Shown: positions 7,611 to 16,980 of the stretch, piece by piece
Numbering within the stretch: position 1 is the stretch's first letter
Layout: each line of letters starts with the position of its first letter
Source: Gammaproteobacteria bacterium
Lineage (GTDB): Bacteria; Pseudomonadota; Gammaproteobacteria; Magnimaribacterales; Magnimaribacteraceae
Assembly: GCA_015660645.1 (NCBI GenBank)
Contig: DQKS01000093.1
Coordinates: 1-35,721 of the forward strand
Length of the DNA stretch: 35,721 nt
Direction of reading: 5' to 3'
Notes under the pieces: generated by a model
Databases searched by the model: none
Told to the model about the DNA's origin: nothing
The model's input: the letters and a program-made list of their open reading frames with translations, nothing else
Made by a program: the position numbers and the translations under genes

Positions 7611-9170
7611 TCAAGCTGTCTGACTAAAATAGTTTTTTAGAAAGGTTTCAAAGTCAGGCTCGTCTCTTGATTCTATTATTTTTTGCTTTGTTATGGACTC
7701 TTTTGCAGCTTCTTTAAAGAATTTATTCTCATAGTCATGCTCAACTTTAAAATGGTGAGAATGCTGGGTAGCTAGTTTTAAGCCAAATTCCTTGAAAGAT
7801 TTGTTGTTTTTGAGCAAGTCTTTCAGGATTTTACTGCTTAGAGTTTCATCTAGATTTTCTAATTTTTTAATTTGTAGGTTTGTAGACGCTAACCAATTAT
7901 TTGTAGTGTCCTTAAAGACGGCCTCTCCTGCAATCGTAGATATTTTTTTCAAATCAAATAAAATTTCTTTTGCAAAATTTATAGCTGAGTCTTCTCGGCC
8001 GTGAAGAACAATAGGCTGGTTCTTATCCCTTCCATTATTAATAATATTTTCATGGTTTTTCTTTATTACCTCAACCTCTTTATCTTCAATGGGAAGGCTT
8101 TCATTTAGAAGGCAATACATCAAAAGGGTATCCATAAAATCAAGTTGCTCTCTTTGAATACCAACAGGGTTAAAAGGGTCAAGATCAATGCATCTAAGCT
8201 CTAGATAATCGATGCCTTTTGCTCGCAGAACATTTATAGGTCTTTCACCAGTCGGGCAAACTCTTTTAGGTCTTATGGTGCTGTAATACTCGTTCTCAAT
8301 TTGGATTACTGAGGTATTTAGCTGGACTCTATCATTATTTGTAAACTCTCCAATTTCTTGGTATTTCTTATAGGGAGTCGTCAAGGCATTTTCTAAATCA
8401 AAACAATAGTCTTTTAAGTTATTGTATGAAATATTTAGTTCATCTTGTGCTTTGCTGATATAACCTAAATCTCCCATCCTTAAAGACGTTGAGGTAGGTT
8501 TGTAAAGACCTCCGCCTGGCAAACTATCAAGGCCATGTTCAGCCTTTCCTACGAAAGAGTCACAAACAGCTGGAGATGCCCCATAAAGAAAGAAATACAA
8601 CCAGCCGAACCTCTTAAAGTTTCTTGCCACATGAAGGTAAACTTCATTTTTGAGTTCTTTTTCGTTGTCGTACTTTCCCAAAGAAAGAATAATATTAAAA
8701 AATTTATCAGAGAATGAAAAATTATAATGAATACCCGCAATAGTTTGCATCATACTCCCATACCTTTTTGACAAGCCTCTTCGGTAAATTGTTTTTATCA
8801 TTCCAGAATTTGACATACCGTAGTTGCCTATAGGTATATCTTCAGAAGCATCTACTGGGCATGGCATACTACAAGGCCACAATATTTCATCTCCAATATT
8901 ATTGTAAACAAAGGCATGTAGATCGTTTAAAAAATTTAAACAAGACTGTGCGTCATTAAAAGTAGGAGTTATAAGCTCAAGCAGAGCTTCTGAGAAATCT
9001 GTAGTTATGTAAGGGTTGGTCAGAGCAGAACCAAGAGATTTTGGATGAGGTTTTTTAGAAAGTTCTCCAGAACTTAGAATCCTTAAACTTTCTTTTTCTA
9101 TTCCTCGGTTTATAAAACGCAGTTCTTCAAGTGCGCCGGATTGCTCAAGCTTTTCTAGGGTAAGCTGCAT
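7611..9170 (-). CDS. gshA: Glutamate-cysteine ligase
   Basis: First and rate-limiting enzyme of glutathione synthesis, joining glutamate and cysteine with ATP in the cytoplasm. The 519-residue length matches the proteobacterial type 1 enzyme (about 518 in E. coli). Recognisable blocks are GIEKESLRI near residue 23, TTDFSEALLELITP, WPCSMPC, and YGTxMQTIAGIHYNFS-like residues in the middle. gshB is not in this window. The gene starts 19 nt after the pckA stop and is probably co-transcribed with it. Confidence 0.95.
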   Translation of the reverse strand: MQLTLEKLEQSGALEELRFINRGIEKESLRILSSGELSKKPHPKSLGSALTNPYITTDFSEALLELITPTFNDAQSCLNFLNDLHAFVYNNIGDEILWPCSMPCPVDASEDIPIGNYGMSNSGMIKTIYRRGLSKRYGSMMQTIAGIHYNFSFSDKFFNIILSLGKYDNEKELKNEVYLHVARNFKRFGWLYFFLYGASPAVCDSFVGKAEHGLDSLPGGGLYKPTSTSLRMGDLGYISKAQDELNISYNNLKDYCFDLENALTTPYKKYQEIGEFTNNDRVQLNTSVIQIENEYYSTIRPKRVCPTGERPINVLRAKGIDYLELRCIDLDPFNPVGIQREQLDFMDTLLMYCLLNESLPIEDKEVEVIKKNHENIINNGRDKNQPIVLHGREDSAINFAKEILFDLKKISTIAGEAVFKDTTNNWLASTNLQIKKLENLDETLSSKILKDLLKNNKSFKEFGLKLATQHSHHFKVEHDYENKFFKEAAKESITKQKIIESRDEPDFETFLKNYFSQTA

Positions 9171-9189
9171 TTTATAAAAAATTTTCTTA

Positions 9190-10719
9190 TTATTTTGGAC
9201 CTGCGTTAATTATGTCTTCAGAAACATTAAATTTTTTAAAATTAGTTTTAAATTGATTAATCAATTGTTCTTCGTAAGTACCGTATGATCGTTGGTCTTC
9301 CCAATTTCTTGTTGGATTCAGCAGTTTTTTATCTACACCTTCAACTTCAAGCGGAATATTTAAGTTCATCCCTTCTATTTTCTCAGTTTTTGCTCCAGCT
9401 AATTTACCTGATTGTATAGCGCTTATTATTGCTCGAGTTACTGGGATATCAAATCTTTTTCCTGTCCCATAAGGTCCTCCCGTCCAGCCGGTGTTTACTA
9501 AGTAGACCTTGCTTTCAAAAGCTTCTATCCTTTTCATTAGTAAATCTGCGTAAACTCCTGCAGCTCTTGGAAAGAAAGGGGCGCCATAACAAGTAGAGAA
9601 AGTGGTTTTGAAAGCCTCAGTGGAGCCTACTTCTGTTGATCCAATTGCAGCTGTATAGCCGCTTAAGAAATGATAAGCAGCAGCTTCCTTTGAAAGGAAG
9701 GAGACTGGTGGTATTACTCCAGATAAGTCACAAGTTAAAAAGATAACTGCTTTTGGCTCTCCCGCAGCATTTTCTTCAACTCTTTTTACTATATGTTCCC
9801 TTGGATATACTACCCTTGTATTTTCAGTTAAAGCAGAGTCACTGTAGTCAGGCATTCCTGTTTCAGGATCAATAACAACATTTTCCATTACGCTGCCTTT
9901 TTTAATGGCATCCCAGATTACAGGTTCGTTCTTTTGGGTTAAATCAATGCATTTTGCATAGCAACCGCCTTCAAAATTGAAGACAGTTCCTGGCCCCCAG
10001 CCGTGCTCATCATCTCCGATCAAATTTCTATTTGGATCTGCAGAGAGGGTGGTTTTGCCAGTTCCAGATAAACCAAAGAACAAGCAAACCTCACCTTCTG
10101 ATCCAACGTTAGAAGCGCAGTGCATAGGTAGAACATCTTTTGCAGGTAGAAGAAAATTTTGCACTGCAAACATGGATTTTTTCATCTCTCCTGCGTAGGG
10201 CATTCCAGCAAGTAAAACCTTCTTTTCTGTAAAGTTTAGAATTACTACACCATCACTATTTGTACCGTCTTCTTCAGGGTTGCAAATAAATTCAGGCGCA
10301 CTCATAACCTGCCATACGTCTTTAGAATTTGCGTTAAAGTCCGTCGGTCTAATAAACATCTGACGTCCAAAAAGGTTGTGCCATGCCCATTCTGTCTTAA
10401 TGGTTACTGGTACATAATATTCAGAATGTTCCCCTACGTGCAAGTCAGACACAAAAGTATCTTTTTGAGATAAATACACTTCAACCTTTGTCCAAAGTGC
10501 AGAAAATTTCTCTTGATCAAAAGGCCTGTTTACATCACCCCAGTCTACTACGGAAGTTGTGGTAGCATCTTTTACAATAAATCTATCAAGAGGGCTTCTA
10601 CCTGTTCTTTTTCCTGTTTTTACTAGAAGAGAACCATTGGCAGCGATTTCACCTTCTCCACGTGACAGAGACTCTTCTATCAACCGATCAATAGAAATAT
10701 TTTCGTAAGTTTTAGTCAT
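9190..10719 (-). CDS. pckA: Phosphoenolpyruvate carboxykinase (ATP)
   Basis: Decarboxylates and phosphorylates oxaloacetate to PEP, the entry step of gluconeogenesis. The 509-residue protein shows [10 protein letters not shown] at 38-47, the P-loop [14 protein letters not shown] at 216-229, and the metal-binding LIGDDEHGW at 233-241. These are the signatures of the ATP-dependent class rather than the GTP class. A TATAAT at 10758-10763 lies about 39 nt upstream, just after the dsbB stop, so it may have its own promoter. Confidence 0.97.
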   Translation of the reverse strand: MTKTYENISIDRLIEESLSRGEGEIAANGSLLVKTGKRTGRSPLDRFIVKDATTTSVVDWGDVNRPFDQEKFSALWTKVEVYLSQKDTFVSDLHVGEHSEYYVPVTIKTEWAWHNLFGRQMFIRPTDFNANSKDVWQVMSAPEFICNPEEDGTNSDGVVILNFTEKKVLLAGMPYAGEMKKSMFAVQNFLLPAKDVLPMHCASNVGSEGEVCLFFGLSGTGKTTLSADPNRNLIGDDEHGWGPGTVFNFEGGCYAKCIDLTQKNEPVIWDAIKKGSVMENVVIDPETGMPDYSDSALTENTRVVYPREHIVKRVEENAAGEPKAVIFLTCDLSGVIPPVSFLSKEAAAYHFLSGYTAAIGSTEVGSTEAFKTTFSTCYGAPFFPRAAGVYADLLMKRIEAFESKVYLVNTGWTGGPYGTGKRFDIPVTRAIISAIQSGKLAGAKTEKIEGMNLNIPLEVEGVDKKLLNPTRNWEDQRSYGTYEEQLINQFKTNFKKFNVSEDIINAGPK

Positions 10720-10757
10720 TTAAGTTAAGCGTGAAGCGATTAGATTTTAAGTGCGTC

Positions 10758-10763
10758 ATTATA
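10758..10763 (-). promoter_or_regulatory. pckA: -10 box of the pckA promoter
   Basis: A perfect TATAAT on the minus strand followed by GACGCAC, in the short gap between the dsbB stop and the pckA ATG. No strong -35 box is visible at normal spacing. Confidence 0.4.
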
Positions 10764-10765
10764 GA

Positions 10766-11293
10766 TTATCTATAAAGTTTTTGAGAATGAATTCCATTAA
10801 CAATATGGAGTGCTTTCAGCAAATAAGCAAGAACTACAAGAAAGCCAATCAACGTCCAGCCGGGTATGCTTATACCCAGAAAATTCCATAGGACTTCCGC
10901 ACAATTTCCATCGCCTTGAATAGCCATTAAAAGGACCTCAAAGAAAGGGAGGGAATCAAGCAAATACCCCATATCAGGTAGACAACTTGGGACTAATTCT
11001 ACAGGGAGACTTTGCAAGTAAAGTTGTCTAATTGAAAGCCCAATGCCCAACAAGATAGAAACAATAGACATTCCTAAATACGTTTTAAAGAAAATAATTT
11101 TTTTTGAGTTATGTATAAATCCGATAAAACCAATCAATCCAACAAGAATAGCTGCAAATCTTTGCAGATAACAAAGCATACATGGCTTCAATAAAAGGGA
11201 ATATTGAAAAAAAAGAGCTATGGCCATGAGTCCTATGCTGTAGCCAACCATTAACATATAAACCCTTCTAGGGTTTTTAAATAAAAGATTCAT
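10766..11293 (-). CDS. dsbB: Disulfide bond formation protein DsbB
   Basis: Four-helix inner-membrane protein that reoxidises DsbA and passes electrons to quinone. With the ATG at 11293 it has 175 residues. The first redox pair is C38/C41 (CMLC), followed by the YLQR segment that resembles the quinone-site arginine; the second pair is C104 (PSCLPDMG) and C131 (GDGNCAEVLW). I reject a TTG at 11311: the ATG at 11293 forms a one-base TAATG junction with the polA stop, and MNLLFKNPRR is a normal N-terminus for the family. Its partner DsbA is encoded at 15484-16152. Confidence 0.9.
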   Translation of the reverse strand: MNLLFKNPRRVYMLMVGYSIGLMAIALFFQYSLLLKPCMLCYLQRFAAILVGLIGFIGFIHNSKKIIFFKTYLGMSIVSILLGIGLSIRQLYLQSLPVELVPSCLPDMGYLLDSLPFFEVLLMAIQGDGNCAEVLWNFLGISIPGWTLIGFLVVLAYLLKALHIVNGIHSQKLYR

Positions 11294-13998
11294 TAGTGAG
11301 CTTGGTCCCAATTTTTTCCAATTCCTATATCTACTTCCAGCGGGACACTTAGTTTAGCTGCTTTAGACATAGATTTTTTAACGATCTCTACAACTAACTT
11401 TGTTTCTTTAGGAGAGGATTCAATTATTAATTCATCGTGTACTTGCAAGGTCATTTTTGCATCTAAATTAGCTTCCTTTAAGGCTGAGTGCGTATTAATC
11501 ATAGCTATTTTCATAATGTCAGCTGCAGTGCCTTGAACCGGAGCATTGATAGCTGCTCTCTCCGCCGCTTGCCTTCTTATTCCATTGCCTGCATTTATAT
11601 CTCTTAGATAAAGCCTTCTTCCAAATAAAGTTTCTACATAACCAAGATCCCTAGCTGATTGCTTAATAGCTTCCATATAATCTTTAACGCCAGGATACTT
11701 TGCGAAATACATTGCCATATATTCTGCTGCCAGATTCCTATTTATGTTTAATTGTTTGCCTAAACCGAAGGCAGAGATTCCATAGATTAGGCCAAAGTTT
11801 ATGGCTTTGGCATTTCTTCTTAAATCCTGAGTAACCGCGTCTTGATTAATAGAAAATACTTCACTTGCCGTTAAGCTATGAATGTCTTCGTTGTTGTTGA
11901 AAGCAGCAACAAGACCTTTATCTTCAGAAAGGTGGGCCATAATTCTTAATTCTATTTGTGAATAGTCCGCTGAGATTAATTCTTTGTTTTTTGAAGCCTC
12001 GAAGGCCTGCCTTATCCTTCTCCCGTCTTCTGTCCTAATAGGTATATTCTGTAGGTTAGGATCAGAGGAGGAAAGTCTTCCTGTTGTGGTAACAGCTTGA
12101 TGGAAAGAAGTATGCACTCTGCCAGTATTATTAGAGATTTGATCTGGTAGTTTATCAGTATAAGTAGATTTTAATTTGTTAAGCGTTCTGTGTTCTAAAA
12201 GAACTTTCGGAAGATCGTAATCATCTGCTAATTGCTGAAGAACATTTTCGTCAGTGGAGGGCTGTCCTCCTGGAGTTTTTTTAATTACAGGGTATTCAAA
12301 TTTTTCAAAGAAAATTTCTCTTAATTGCTTTGTTGACCCTAGATTAAATTCTTCTCCAGCGATTTCATAAGCTTCCTTTTCTAATTTAATAAGTCTTTCT
12401 CCCAAGTCTTTAGATTGTGCTTTTAGAACTTTCGAATTAACCAATGTGCCCGTTTGTTCCATGTCGGAAAGAACGTTAATTAGAGGAATTTCAATATCTT
12501 CAGCTAATTTCTTTAATGAAATTTGTTTTTTTAGTAACGGATTTAGCTTTTCATATAGCCGGAGAGTTATATCTGCATCTTCAGCGGCATAATCTCCAGC
12601 CTGCTTTAGAGGCACTTGATCAAAAGTAATTTGTTTGACTCCTTTTCCTGCAACTTCTTCAAAAGTAGTGGTTTTATAGTTTAGATAAAATTTAGCCAAA
12701 GCATCGAGGTTATGTCTTGTTGCCGAAGCATCTAAAACATAACTCATCAACATCGTGTCTTGCTTTATAGAGCCAAGATTTATCCCGTTTTGCGAAAGAA
12801 TATTCCGGTCAAATTTTAAATTTTGTCCTACGATCTTCTTTTCACTTTTTTCAAGCAAAGGTTTAAGCCTGTCTAGTACAATTTTTTCTGGTAGCTGTTC
12901 TACCCCTTCTTGTTTCTCATGACCAAAGGGAATATAAGCCGCTTCGCCAGGTTTCGTTGATATAGATATACCTACCAATTTTGCATCCATATAATCGAGA
13001 CCAGTTGTTTCTGTGTCTATAGCAACTGTTTTGGCTTTCTCAGCTTTTTTTATCCATTTATCTAGGTCTTTTTCATTAAGTATTAATTTATAATCAACCT
13101 TAATCTTTGAGTTTTTTATCTCCGGTTCGCTTTCCATTTTGTTGAGCCAACTTTTAAATTCCAGTTTCTTATAAATTTCATTTAATCCTATTTCGTCGGT
13201 TGGCTGTACTTTTAAGTCTTCAATAGTTACGTTTAAATCAACGTCTCTTTTTATCGTCACAAGTTCTTTTGAAAGAGCAAGCTGGTTTAAACCTGACCTT
13301 AGATTTTCTCCAACTTTCCCTGATATATTTTTTGAATTCTTAACAATGCCATCAAGATTTTTATATTCGGTAAGCCATTTTACAGCTGTCTTCGGCCCTA
13401 CTTTTTCTACCCCGGGGACGTTATCGGAAGTATCTCCGATTAAGGCAAGATAATCTATTATAAGCTCAGGAGGAACGCCAAATTTTTCTTGCACTCCTTT
13501 CCCATCTAACAATTCACCTGTCATTGTGTTAACAACTTTAACGTTTTTACAAACTAGTTGAGTCATGTCTTTATCGCCTGTAGAAATTACAGTATCTAAT
13601 TCTTTTTGCCTGGCTTGGTCTGCTAATGTTCCAATTACATCATCGGCCTCTACACCAGTTATGGCTATAAGCTTAATACCCATTAGTTCTATAATTTTAT
13701 GAATAGGTTCTATTTGCTCTACAAGGTCCGTTGGCATCGGAGGCCTGTTGGCCTTATATTCTTTATACATTTCATGACGAAAGGTTTTCCCCTTCGCGTC
13801 AAAAATAACTGCTACAGGGCTATTTGGATGATCAATTAAGATTCTCTTAATCATGCTAATTACACCTTTTATTGCCCCAGTTGGCTGGTTGTTGCTTGTT
13901 AATAGTGGCGGCAAGGCATGATAAGCCCGGTAAAGATAAGAAGAACCATCAACAAGAATAATTGGATCTTTTTCTTCTAGATTTTCTGTTATAGCCAT
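11293..13998 (-). CDS. polA: DNA polymerase I
   Basis: A 901-residue repair and Okazaki-fragment polymerase with all three domains. The N-terminal 5'-3' exonuclease starts with ILVDGSSYLYRAYHALP. The proofreading domain carries an intact DEDD set: DTETTGLD, then NLKFDRN, then AAEDADITL. The polymerase domain has motif A SADYSQIELRI, O-helix RRNAKAINFGLIYG and motif C QVHDELIIE. The start is the ATG at 13998; the TTG one codon upstream is unlikely. It lies downstream of engB with a 189-nt gap, and its stop shares one base with the dsbB ATG. Confidence 0.97.
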   Translation of the reverse strand: MAITENLEEKDPIILVDGSSYLYRAYHALPPLLTSNNQPTGAIKGVISMIKRILIDHPNSPVAVIFDAKGKTFRHEMYKEYKANRPPMPTDLVEQIEPIHKIIELMGIKLIAITGVEADDVIGTLADQARQKELDTVISTGDKDMTQLVCKNVKVVNTMTGELLDGKGVQEKFGVPPELIIDYLALIGDTSDNVPGVEKVGPKTAVKWLTEYKNLDGIVKNSKNISGKVGENLRSGLNQLALSKELVTIKRDVDLNVTIEDLKVQPTDEIGLNEIYKKLEFKSWLNKMESEPEIKNSKIKVDYKLILNEKDLDKWIKKAEKAKTVAIDTETTGLDYMDAKLVGISISTKPGEAAYIPFGHEKQEGVEQLPEKIVLDRLKPLLEKSEKKIVGQNLKFDRNILSQNGINLGSIKQDTMLMSYVLDASATRHNLDALAKFYLNYKTTTFEEVAGKGVKQITFDQVPLKQAGDYAAEDADITLRLYEKLNPLLKKQISLKKLAEDIEIPLINVLSDMEQTGTLVNSKVLKAQSKDLGERLIKLEKEAYEIAGEEFNLGSTKQLREIFFEKFEYPVIKKTPGGQPSTDENVLQQLADDYDLPKVLLEHRTLNKLKSTYTDKLPDQISNNTGRVHTSFHQAVTTTGRLSSSDPNLQNIPIRTEDGRRIRQAFEASKNKELISADYSQIELRIMAHLSEDKGLVAAFNNNEDIHSLTASEVFSINQDAVTQDLRRNAKAINFGLIYGISAFGLGKQLNINRNLAAEYMAMYFAKYPGVKDYMEAIKQSARDLGYVETLFGRRLYLRDINAGNGIRRQAAERAAINAPVQGTAADIMKIAMINTHSALKEANLDAKMTLQVHDELIIESSPKETKLVVEIVKKSMSKAAKLSVPLEVDIGIGKNWDQAH

Positions 13999-14114
13999 CA
14001 ATCTAATTTTGTTCCCTAGTTTGTCTGTAAAATTTTAACTTACTATTCAATTAAATTTTAAAAAAGAATATTAATTTGAACTTTTTTGAAAACTGGGTGT
14101 CGTAGATATGTGAG

Positions 14115-14189
14115 TTAGAACATTTTCTAATGAACAAAATAAAGCAAGGAAAGCTCTAAGTTTATCCCCAATAGACTTGGAGCTTTTTT
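14115..14189 (+). ncRNA. Candidate small RNA 3' part in the polA-engB gap (two hairpins ending in a U-run)
   Basis: The gap between engB and polA carries, in plus-strand order, a perfect 6-bp hairpin (TTAGAA/TTCTAA, 14115-14130), an A-rich single-stranded stretch, and a 12-bp hairpin with six Ts. Both flanking genes are on the minus strand, so a plus-strand terminator has no protein gene to serve. The same locus holds the sRNAs Spot 42 (spf) in E. coli and ErsA in Pseudomonas. Positional similarity only: I see no sequence match, no good promoter at normal spacing, and the 5' end is undefined. It could instead be the engB terminator read from the other strand. Confidence 0.3.
14150..14189 (+). 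terminator. Strong intrinsic terminator-like hairpin between engB and polA
   Basis: A 12-bp stem (14150-14161 with 14175-14186, one G-T wobble) encloses a 13-nt loop and is followed by six Ts on the plus strand. On the minus strand the hairpin follows the engB stop directly, but the downstream tract there is only moderately T-rich (CCTTGCTTTATTTT). It could act in both directions. Confidence 0.6.
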
Positions 14190-14796
14190 ACAACAAAAGA
14201 AGTCTCTCCAAAGATTTGTGAAGTTCATTTAATCCGTTTAGGTCTTTTGACGAGAAGGCCATAATTTCAAAATCAATGGAGATTTCTTTTATAAGTTTCT
14301 TTGATTTTTCAAGCTCAATACGGGACTGGTTCTTTGATAACTTGTCTGCTTTGTTAAGAATTACTAAGAGAGGAGTTTTTGTTTTTTTACTCCAATTGAT
14401 AAGAATTTTATCGGAATCTTTGAAGGGATGCCTTATATCCATAATGACAACTAAACCCTTTAAAGACTTCCGAGAGTTTAAATATTCATCAATAATCAAA
14501 CCCCATTCAGTCCTTGTGGATTTAGATACTTTTGCGTAGCCGTAGCCAGGAAGATCAATAAGGCGCTTATTTTCGTTATTCTTTAGGCAAAAAAGGTTGA
14601 TTGATTGTGTTCTTCCTGGTGTTTTACTGGTTTTCGCAAGTTTTTTATTGTTGGTTAATGCATTAATTACACTAGACTTTCCAGAGTTTGATCTGCCACA
14701 AAATGCTATTTCATCGCCTAAGTCTTCTGGCAAACCCTTATGCGAAGGAAAGCTTCCAATAAACATTGCATTAGTAAACGTATCTTTAGCTGTCAT
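14188..14796 (-). CDS. engB: Ribosome biogenesis GTPase EngB (YihA/YsxC)
   Basis: Small essential GTPase acting in late 50S subunit assembly. The 202-residue protein shows the P-loop GRSNSGKSS at 34-42, TPGRTQSINLF as switch I, DLPGYGYAKV as switch II, and the G4 motif NKAD. Its position between polA and the divergent cytochrome c4-dsbA pair matches a neighbourhood I know from other gammaproteobacteria. The 81-nt gap upstream must hold divergent promoters for engB and the cytochrome c4 gene. Confidence 0.95.
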   Translation of the reverse strand: MTAKDTFTNAMFIGSFPSHKGLPEDLGDEIAFCGRSNSGKSSVINALTNNKKLAKTSKTPGRTQSINLFCLKNNENKRLIDLPGYGYAKVSKSTRTEWGLIIDEYLNSRKSLKGLVVIMDIRHPFKDSDKILINWSKKTKTPLLVILNKADKLSKNQSRIELEKSKKLIKEISIDFEIMAFSSKDLNGLNELHKSLERLLLL

Positions 14797-14834
14797 GTCT
14801 CTCTTAAATTGCAGAATGCTTTCTTAGGTTAGTA

Positions 14835-14840
14835 TATAAT
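14835..14840 (+). promoter_or_regulatory. -10 box of the cytochrome c4 promoter
   Basis: A perfect TATAAT in the engB/cytochrome c4 divergent gap, followed by CTTTGCGC and then the ATG 38 nt downstream. A TTGCAG at 14809-14814 would need a 20-nt spacer, so the -35 is uncertain. Confidence 0.45.
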
Positions 14841-14877
14841 CTTTGCGCATCACATCAATTTTACAAATTTTTCACTA

Positions 14878-15474
14878 ATGAGATTAAGATTATTAATTAT
14901 TTTAGCGGCTTCACTTGTTACAATTGGGGCTGGTAACGCAGATTCAGGAAAAGATAAAGTAGCTACCTGTGCTGCTTGTCACGGCCAAGATGGTAATAGC
15001 ATGGTAGGGCTTTGGCCGTCATTGGCAGGACAGAATGTTAACTATTTGGTCAGGCAATTGCAGCATATAAAAAGCGGCAAAAGACCTATAACTGAAATGA
15101 TAGGATCCTTGGACAATTTTTCTCAAGAAGATTTAGAGGATATAGCTGCTTTTTATGCTTCGCAAAATAATGCTATTGGTCAAGCTGCATCAGATAAAGT
15201 TGAATTGGGAAGAAAGCTTTATTATTCAGGGAGTTTAGAGAAGGGTGTGCCTGCCTGTACTGCATGCCATTCGCCAAAGGGCAAGGGCAATAGCCCAGCC
15301 GGCTATCCTCTTTTAAGCGGACAGCAATCAGACTATATTGCGAAGGCTCTTAAGAATTATAGAACTGGCGAAAGAAACAATGATGAATCTTCACAAATGA
15401 TGATGGCTATTGCCTATAAGCTAGACGATGTTGAAATAGACGCTCTTTCAAGTTTTATAAATGGTCTTCATTAA
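14878..15474 (+). CDS. Diheme cytochrome c4
   Basis: A 198-residue periplasmic electron carrier with a Sec signal peptide (residues 1 to about 21, cut near GNA-DS). Two CxxCH heme sites mark two class I domains: CAACH at 31-35 and CTACH at 127-131. Methionine axial ligands can be proposed in MIGSL and in the MMMAIAYKL region. Cytochrome c4 passes electrons toward terminal oxidases, which fits the cox assembly block at the window start. The DsbA-like gene begins 9 nt downstream, and thiol redox control is relevant to CxxCH heme attachment. Confidence 0.94.
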   Translation: MRLRLLIILAASLVTIGAGNADSGKDKVATCAACHGQDGNSMVGLWPSLAGQNVNYLVRQLQHIKSGKRPITEMIGSLDNFSQEDLEDIAAFYASQNNAIGQAASDKVELGRKLYYSGSLEKGVPACTACHSPKGKGNSPAGYPLLSGQQSDYIAKALKNYRTGERNNDESSQMMMAIAYKLDDVEIDALSSFINGLH

Positions 15475-15483
15475 TTTATTATT

Positions 15484-16152
15484 ATGAACTTAAAAATTCT
15501 TAAATTCCTATCCCCTTTTATACTCCTTGGGGTTTTTTCTTGCTCAGAAAATGAAGCCGGTACACTGGAAGAAGAGCTAGAAGAAAAATATAAAGAAGGA
15601 GTTCATTACGAATTACTGAATAAACCTTCGTCTGTCCGCGATAGTAGCAAAATAGAGGTAGTAGAAGTTTTTTGGTTTGGGTGTAATCATTGTTACGCAT
15701 TAGAGTCTTATTTAACTAAGTGGAAACAAGATTTACCTAAGGATATAGATTTTTGGAAATCGCATGCTACTTGGAATGAGATCCTCAAGATCCATGCAAG
15801 AATGTTTTATACAGCAAGAGCTTTGGGAATTGACAAGCAATTAGTTCCTGCAGCCTTTAAGACTATTCAAACTGAAGGGAGAAGTTTAACAGGGAACACA
15901 GAGTTGGAATATTATTTTAAAGGCTTTGGGATAGAAAGAGAAAAATATAAATCTGTAGCATCTTCGTTTGGAGTGAAAAGTGCTGTCAAACAAGCAGACC
16001 AAAGAATGAAACTATGGAACATCACTGGAGTTCCTACCCTTATTGTTAATGGAAAGTATAGAGTATCGGCTTCAAGAGATTTAGGTACCCATGAGATATT
16101 GGATGCAGTTAATTTTTTAATAGAAAAAGAAAGAAAGTATTTAACTAACTAA
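15484..16152 (+). CDS. dsbA: Thiol:disulfide interchange protein DsbA-like, probable lipoprotein
   Basis: A 222-residue periplasmic oxidoreductase of the DsbA family. The thioredoxin core begins at KIEVVEVFWFGCNHC, with the redox pair at C67/C70 and the cis-proline loop GVPTLIVNG near residue 180; the helical insertion lies between. Two features are unusual. The active site reads CNHC rather than the CPHC of E. coli DsbA. The signal sequence ends in VFSC with C20 followed by SENE, so it may be a lipid-anchored protein. It pairs logically with dsbB at 10766-11293. The next gene is in the same frame 9 nt after the stop. Confidence 0.88.
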   Translation: MNLKILKFLSPFILLGVFSCSENEAGTLEEELEEKYKEGVHYELLNKPSSVRDSSKIEVVEVFWFGCNHCYALESYLTKWKQDLPKDIDFWKSHATWNEILKIHARMFYTARALGIDKQLVPAAFKTIQTEGRSLTGNTELEYYFKGFGIEREKYKSVASSFGVKSAVKQADQRMKLWNITGVPTLIVNGKYRVSASRDLGTHEILDAVNFLIEKERKYLTN

Positions 16153-16161
16153 AAGCCACCC

Positions 16162-16980
16162 TTGAAGTTCCCTGTTTGCCCAATTTTTATACCCGCTAAT
16201 AAGTTAGATTGGATACCAAAAATTTTAACATCCAATGCTGATTGTATAATCTTTGATCTTGAAGATTCCGTGGTATTTGAAGATAAGGAAGCTTCAAGAA
16301 ATTCACTTTACAATTATCTAAAAGAGAATAAGTTAAATATTTCTATTTTAGTCCGAATTAATAGTTTGGATTCAGAAGAAGGTCAAGCTGATTTATCTTT
16401 GTTTTCAAAAAACCTAGATATATTTGATGCCCTGGTGTTGCCTAAGATTGAGGACCCCGTCGCATTGGTAGATTTACCCAAGTTAAATATTGTTTTGTTG
16501 ATAGAAACGCCGCTGGCCATAAAAAATCTAGCGTTATTAGCAGAGAGTGATCGGGTTGTCGGGATAGCTCTTGGAGGAGCAGATCTGAGCGCAAGTCTTG
16601 GTTCAGATATGTCTTGGGATTCTTTGCTGTTTCATCGTTCAAAAGTTATTCTTGAGGGAGCAATAAATAATTTATTTACGATTGATAGCCCTTTTATGGA
16701 TATTGCTTCTCCGGAAAGACTAAAACAAGAATCACATCTTTCGAGCAAATTAGGCTTTAATGGCAAGGCAGTAATTCATCCTACACAAATAGATCATGTG
16801 CTTGATGCTTTTCTTCCTTCAGCTGAAGAAATAGAAGAGGCAAAAGATATTTTGATTGCATTCTCAGGTTCTTCCGAAGGCGCTTTAACGGTTAATGGCA
16901 AGATGGTTGACCTACCGGTAGTTAAGTCTATGGAAAAAAGATTGCTGTTAGCAGGTATGGATCCTGATGACTTCAAGTAG
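16162..16980 (+). CDS. CitE-like HpcH/HpaI aldolase/citrate lyase beta-subunit family protein
   Basis: A 272-residue TIM-barrel lyase of the citE family. Visible blocks are IFDLEDSV (metal/active-site region), VRIN, LPKIED, LLIETPLAI, GGADLSASLG and GFNGKAVIHPTQ. No citrate lyase alpha or gamma subunit is nearby, so it is more likely a stand-alone malyl-CoA, citramalyl-CoA or beta-methylmalyl-CoA lyase or thioesterase; which one cannot be read from sequence. The start is the TTG at 16162. Only AAG CCA CCC separates it from the in-frame dsbA stop, no ATG precedes the conserved core, and no clear SD is present, so translation may be coupled to dsbA. Confidence 0.8.
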   Translation: MKFPVCPIFIPANKLDWIPKILTSNADCIIFDLEDSVVFEDKEASRNSLYNYLKENKLNISILVRINSLDSEEGQADLSLFSKNLDIFDALVLPKIEDPVALVDLPKLNIVLLIETPLAIKNLALLAESDRVVGIALGGADLSASLGSDMSWDSLLFHRSKVILEGAINNLFTIDSPFMDIASPERLKQESHLSSKLGFNGKAVIHPTQIDHVLDAFLPSAEEIEEAKDILIAFSGSSEGALTVNGKMVDLPVVKSMEKRLLLAGMDPDDFK

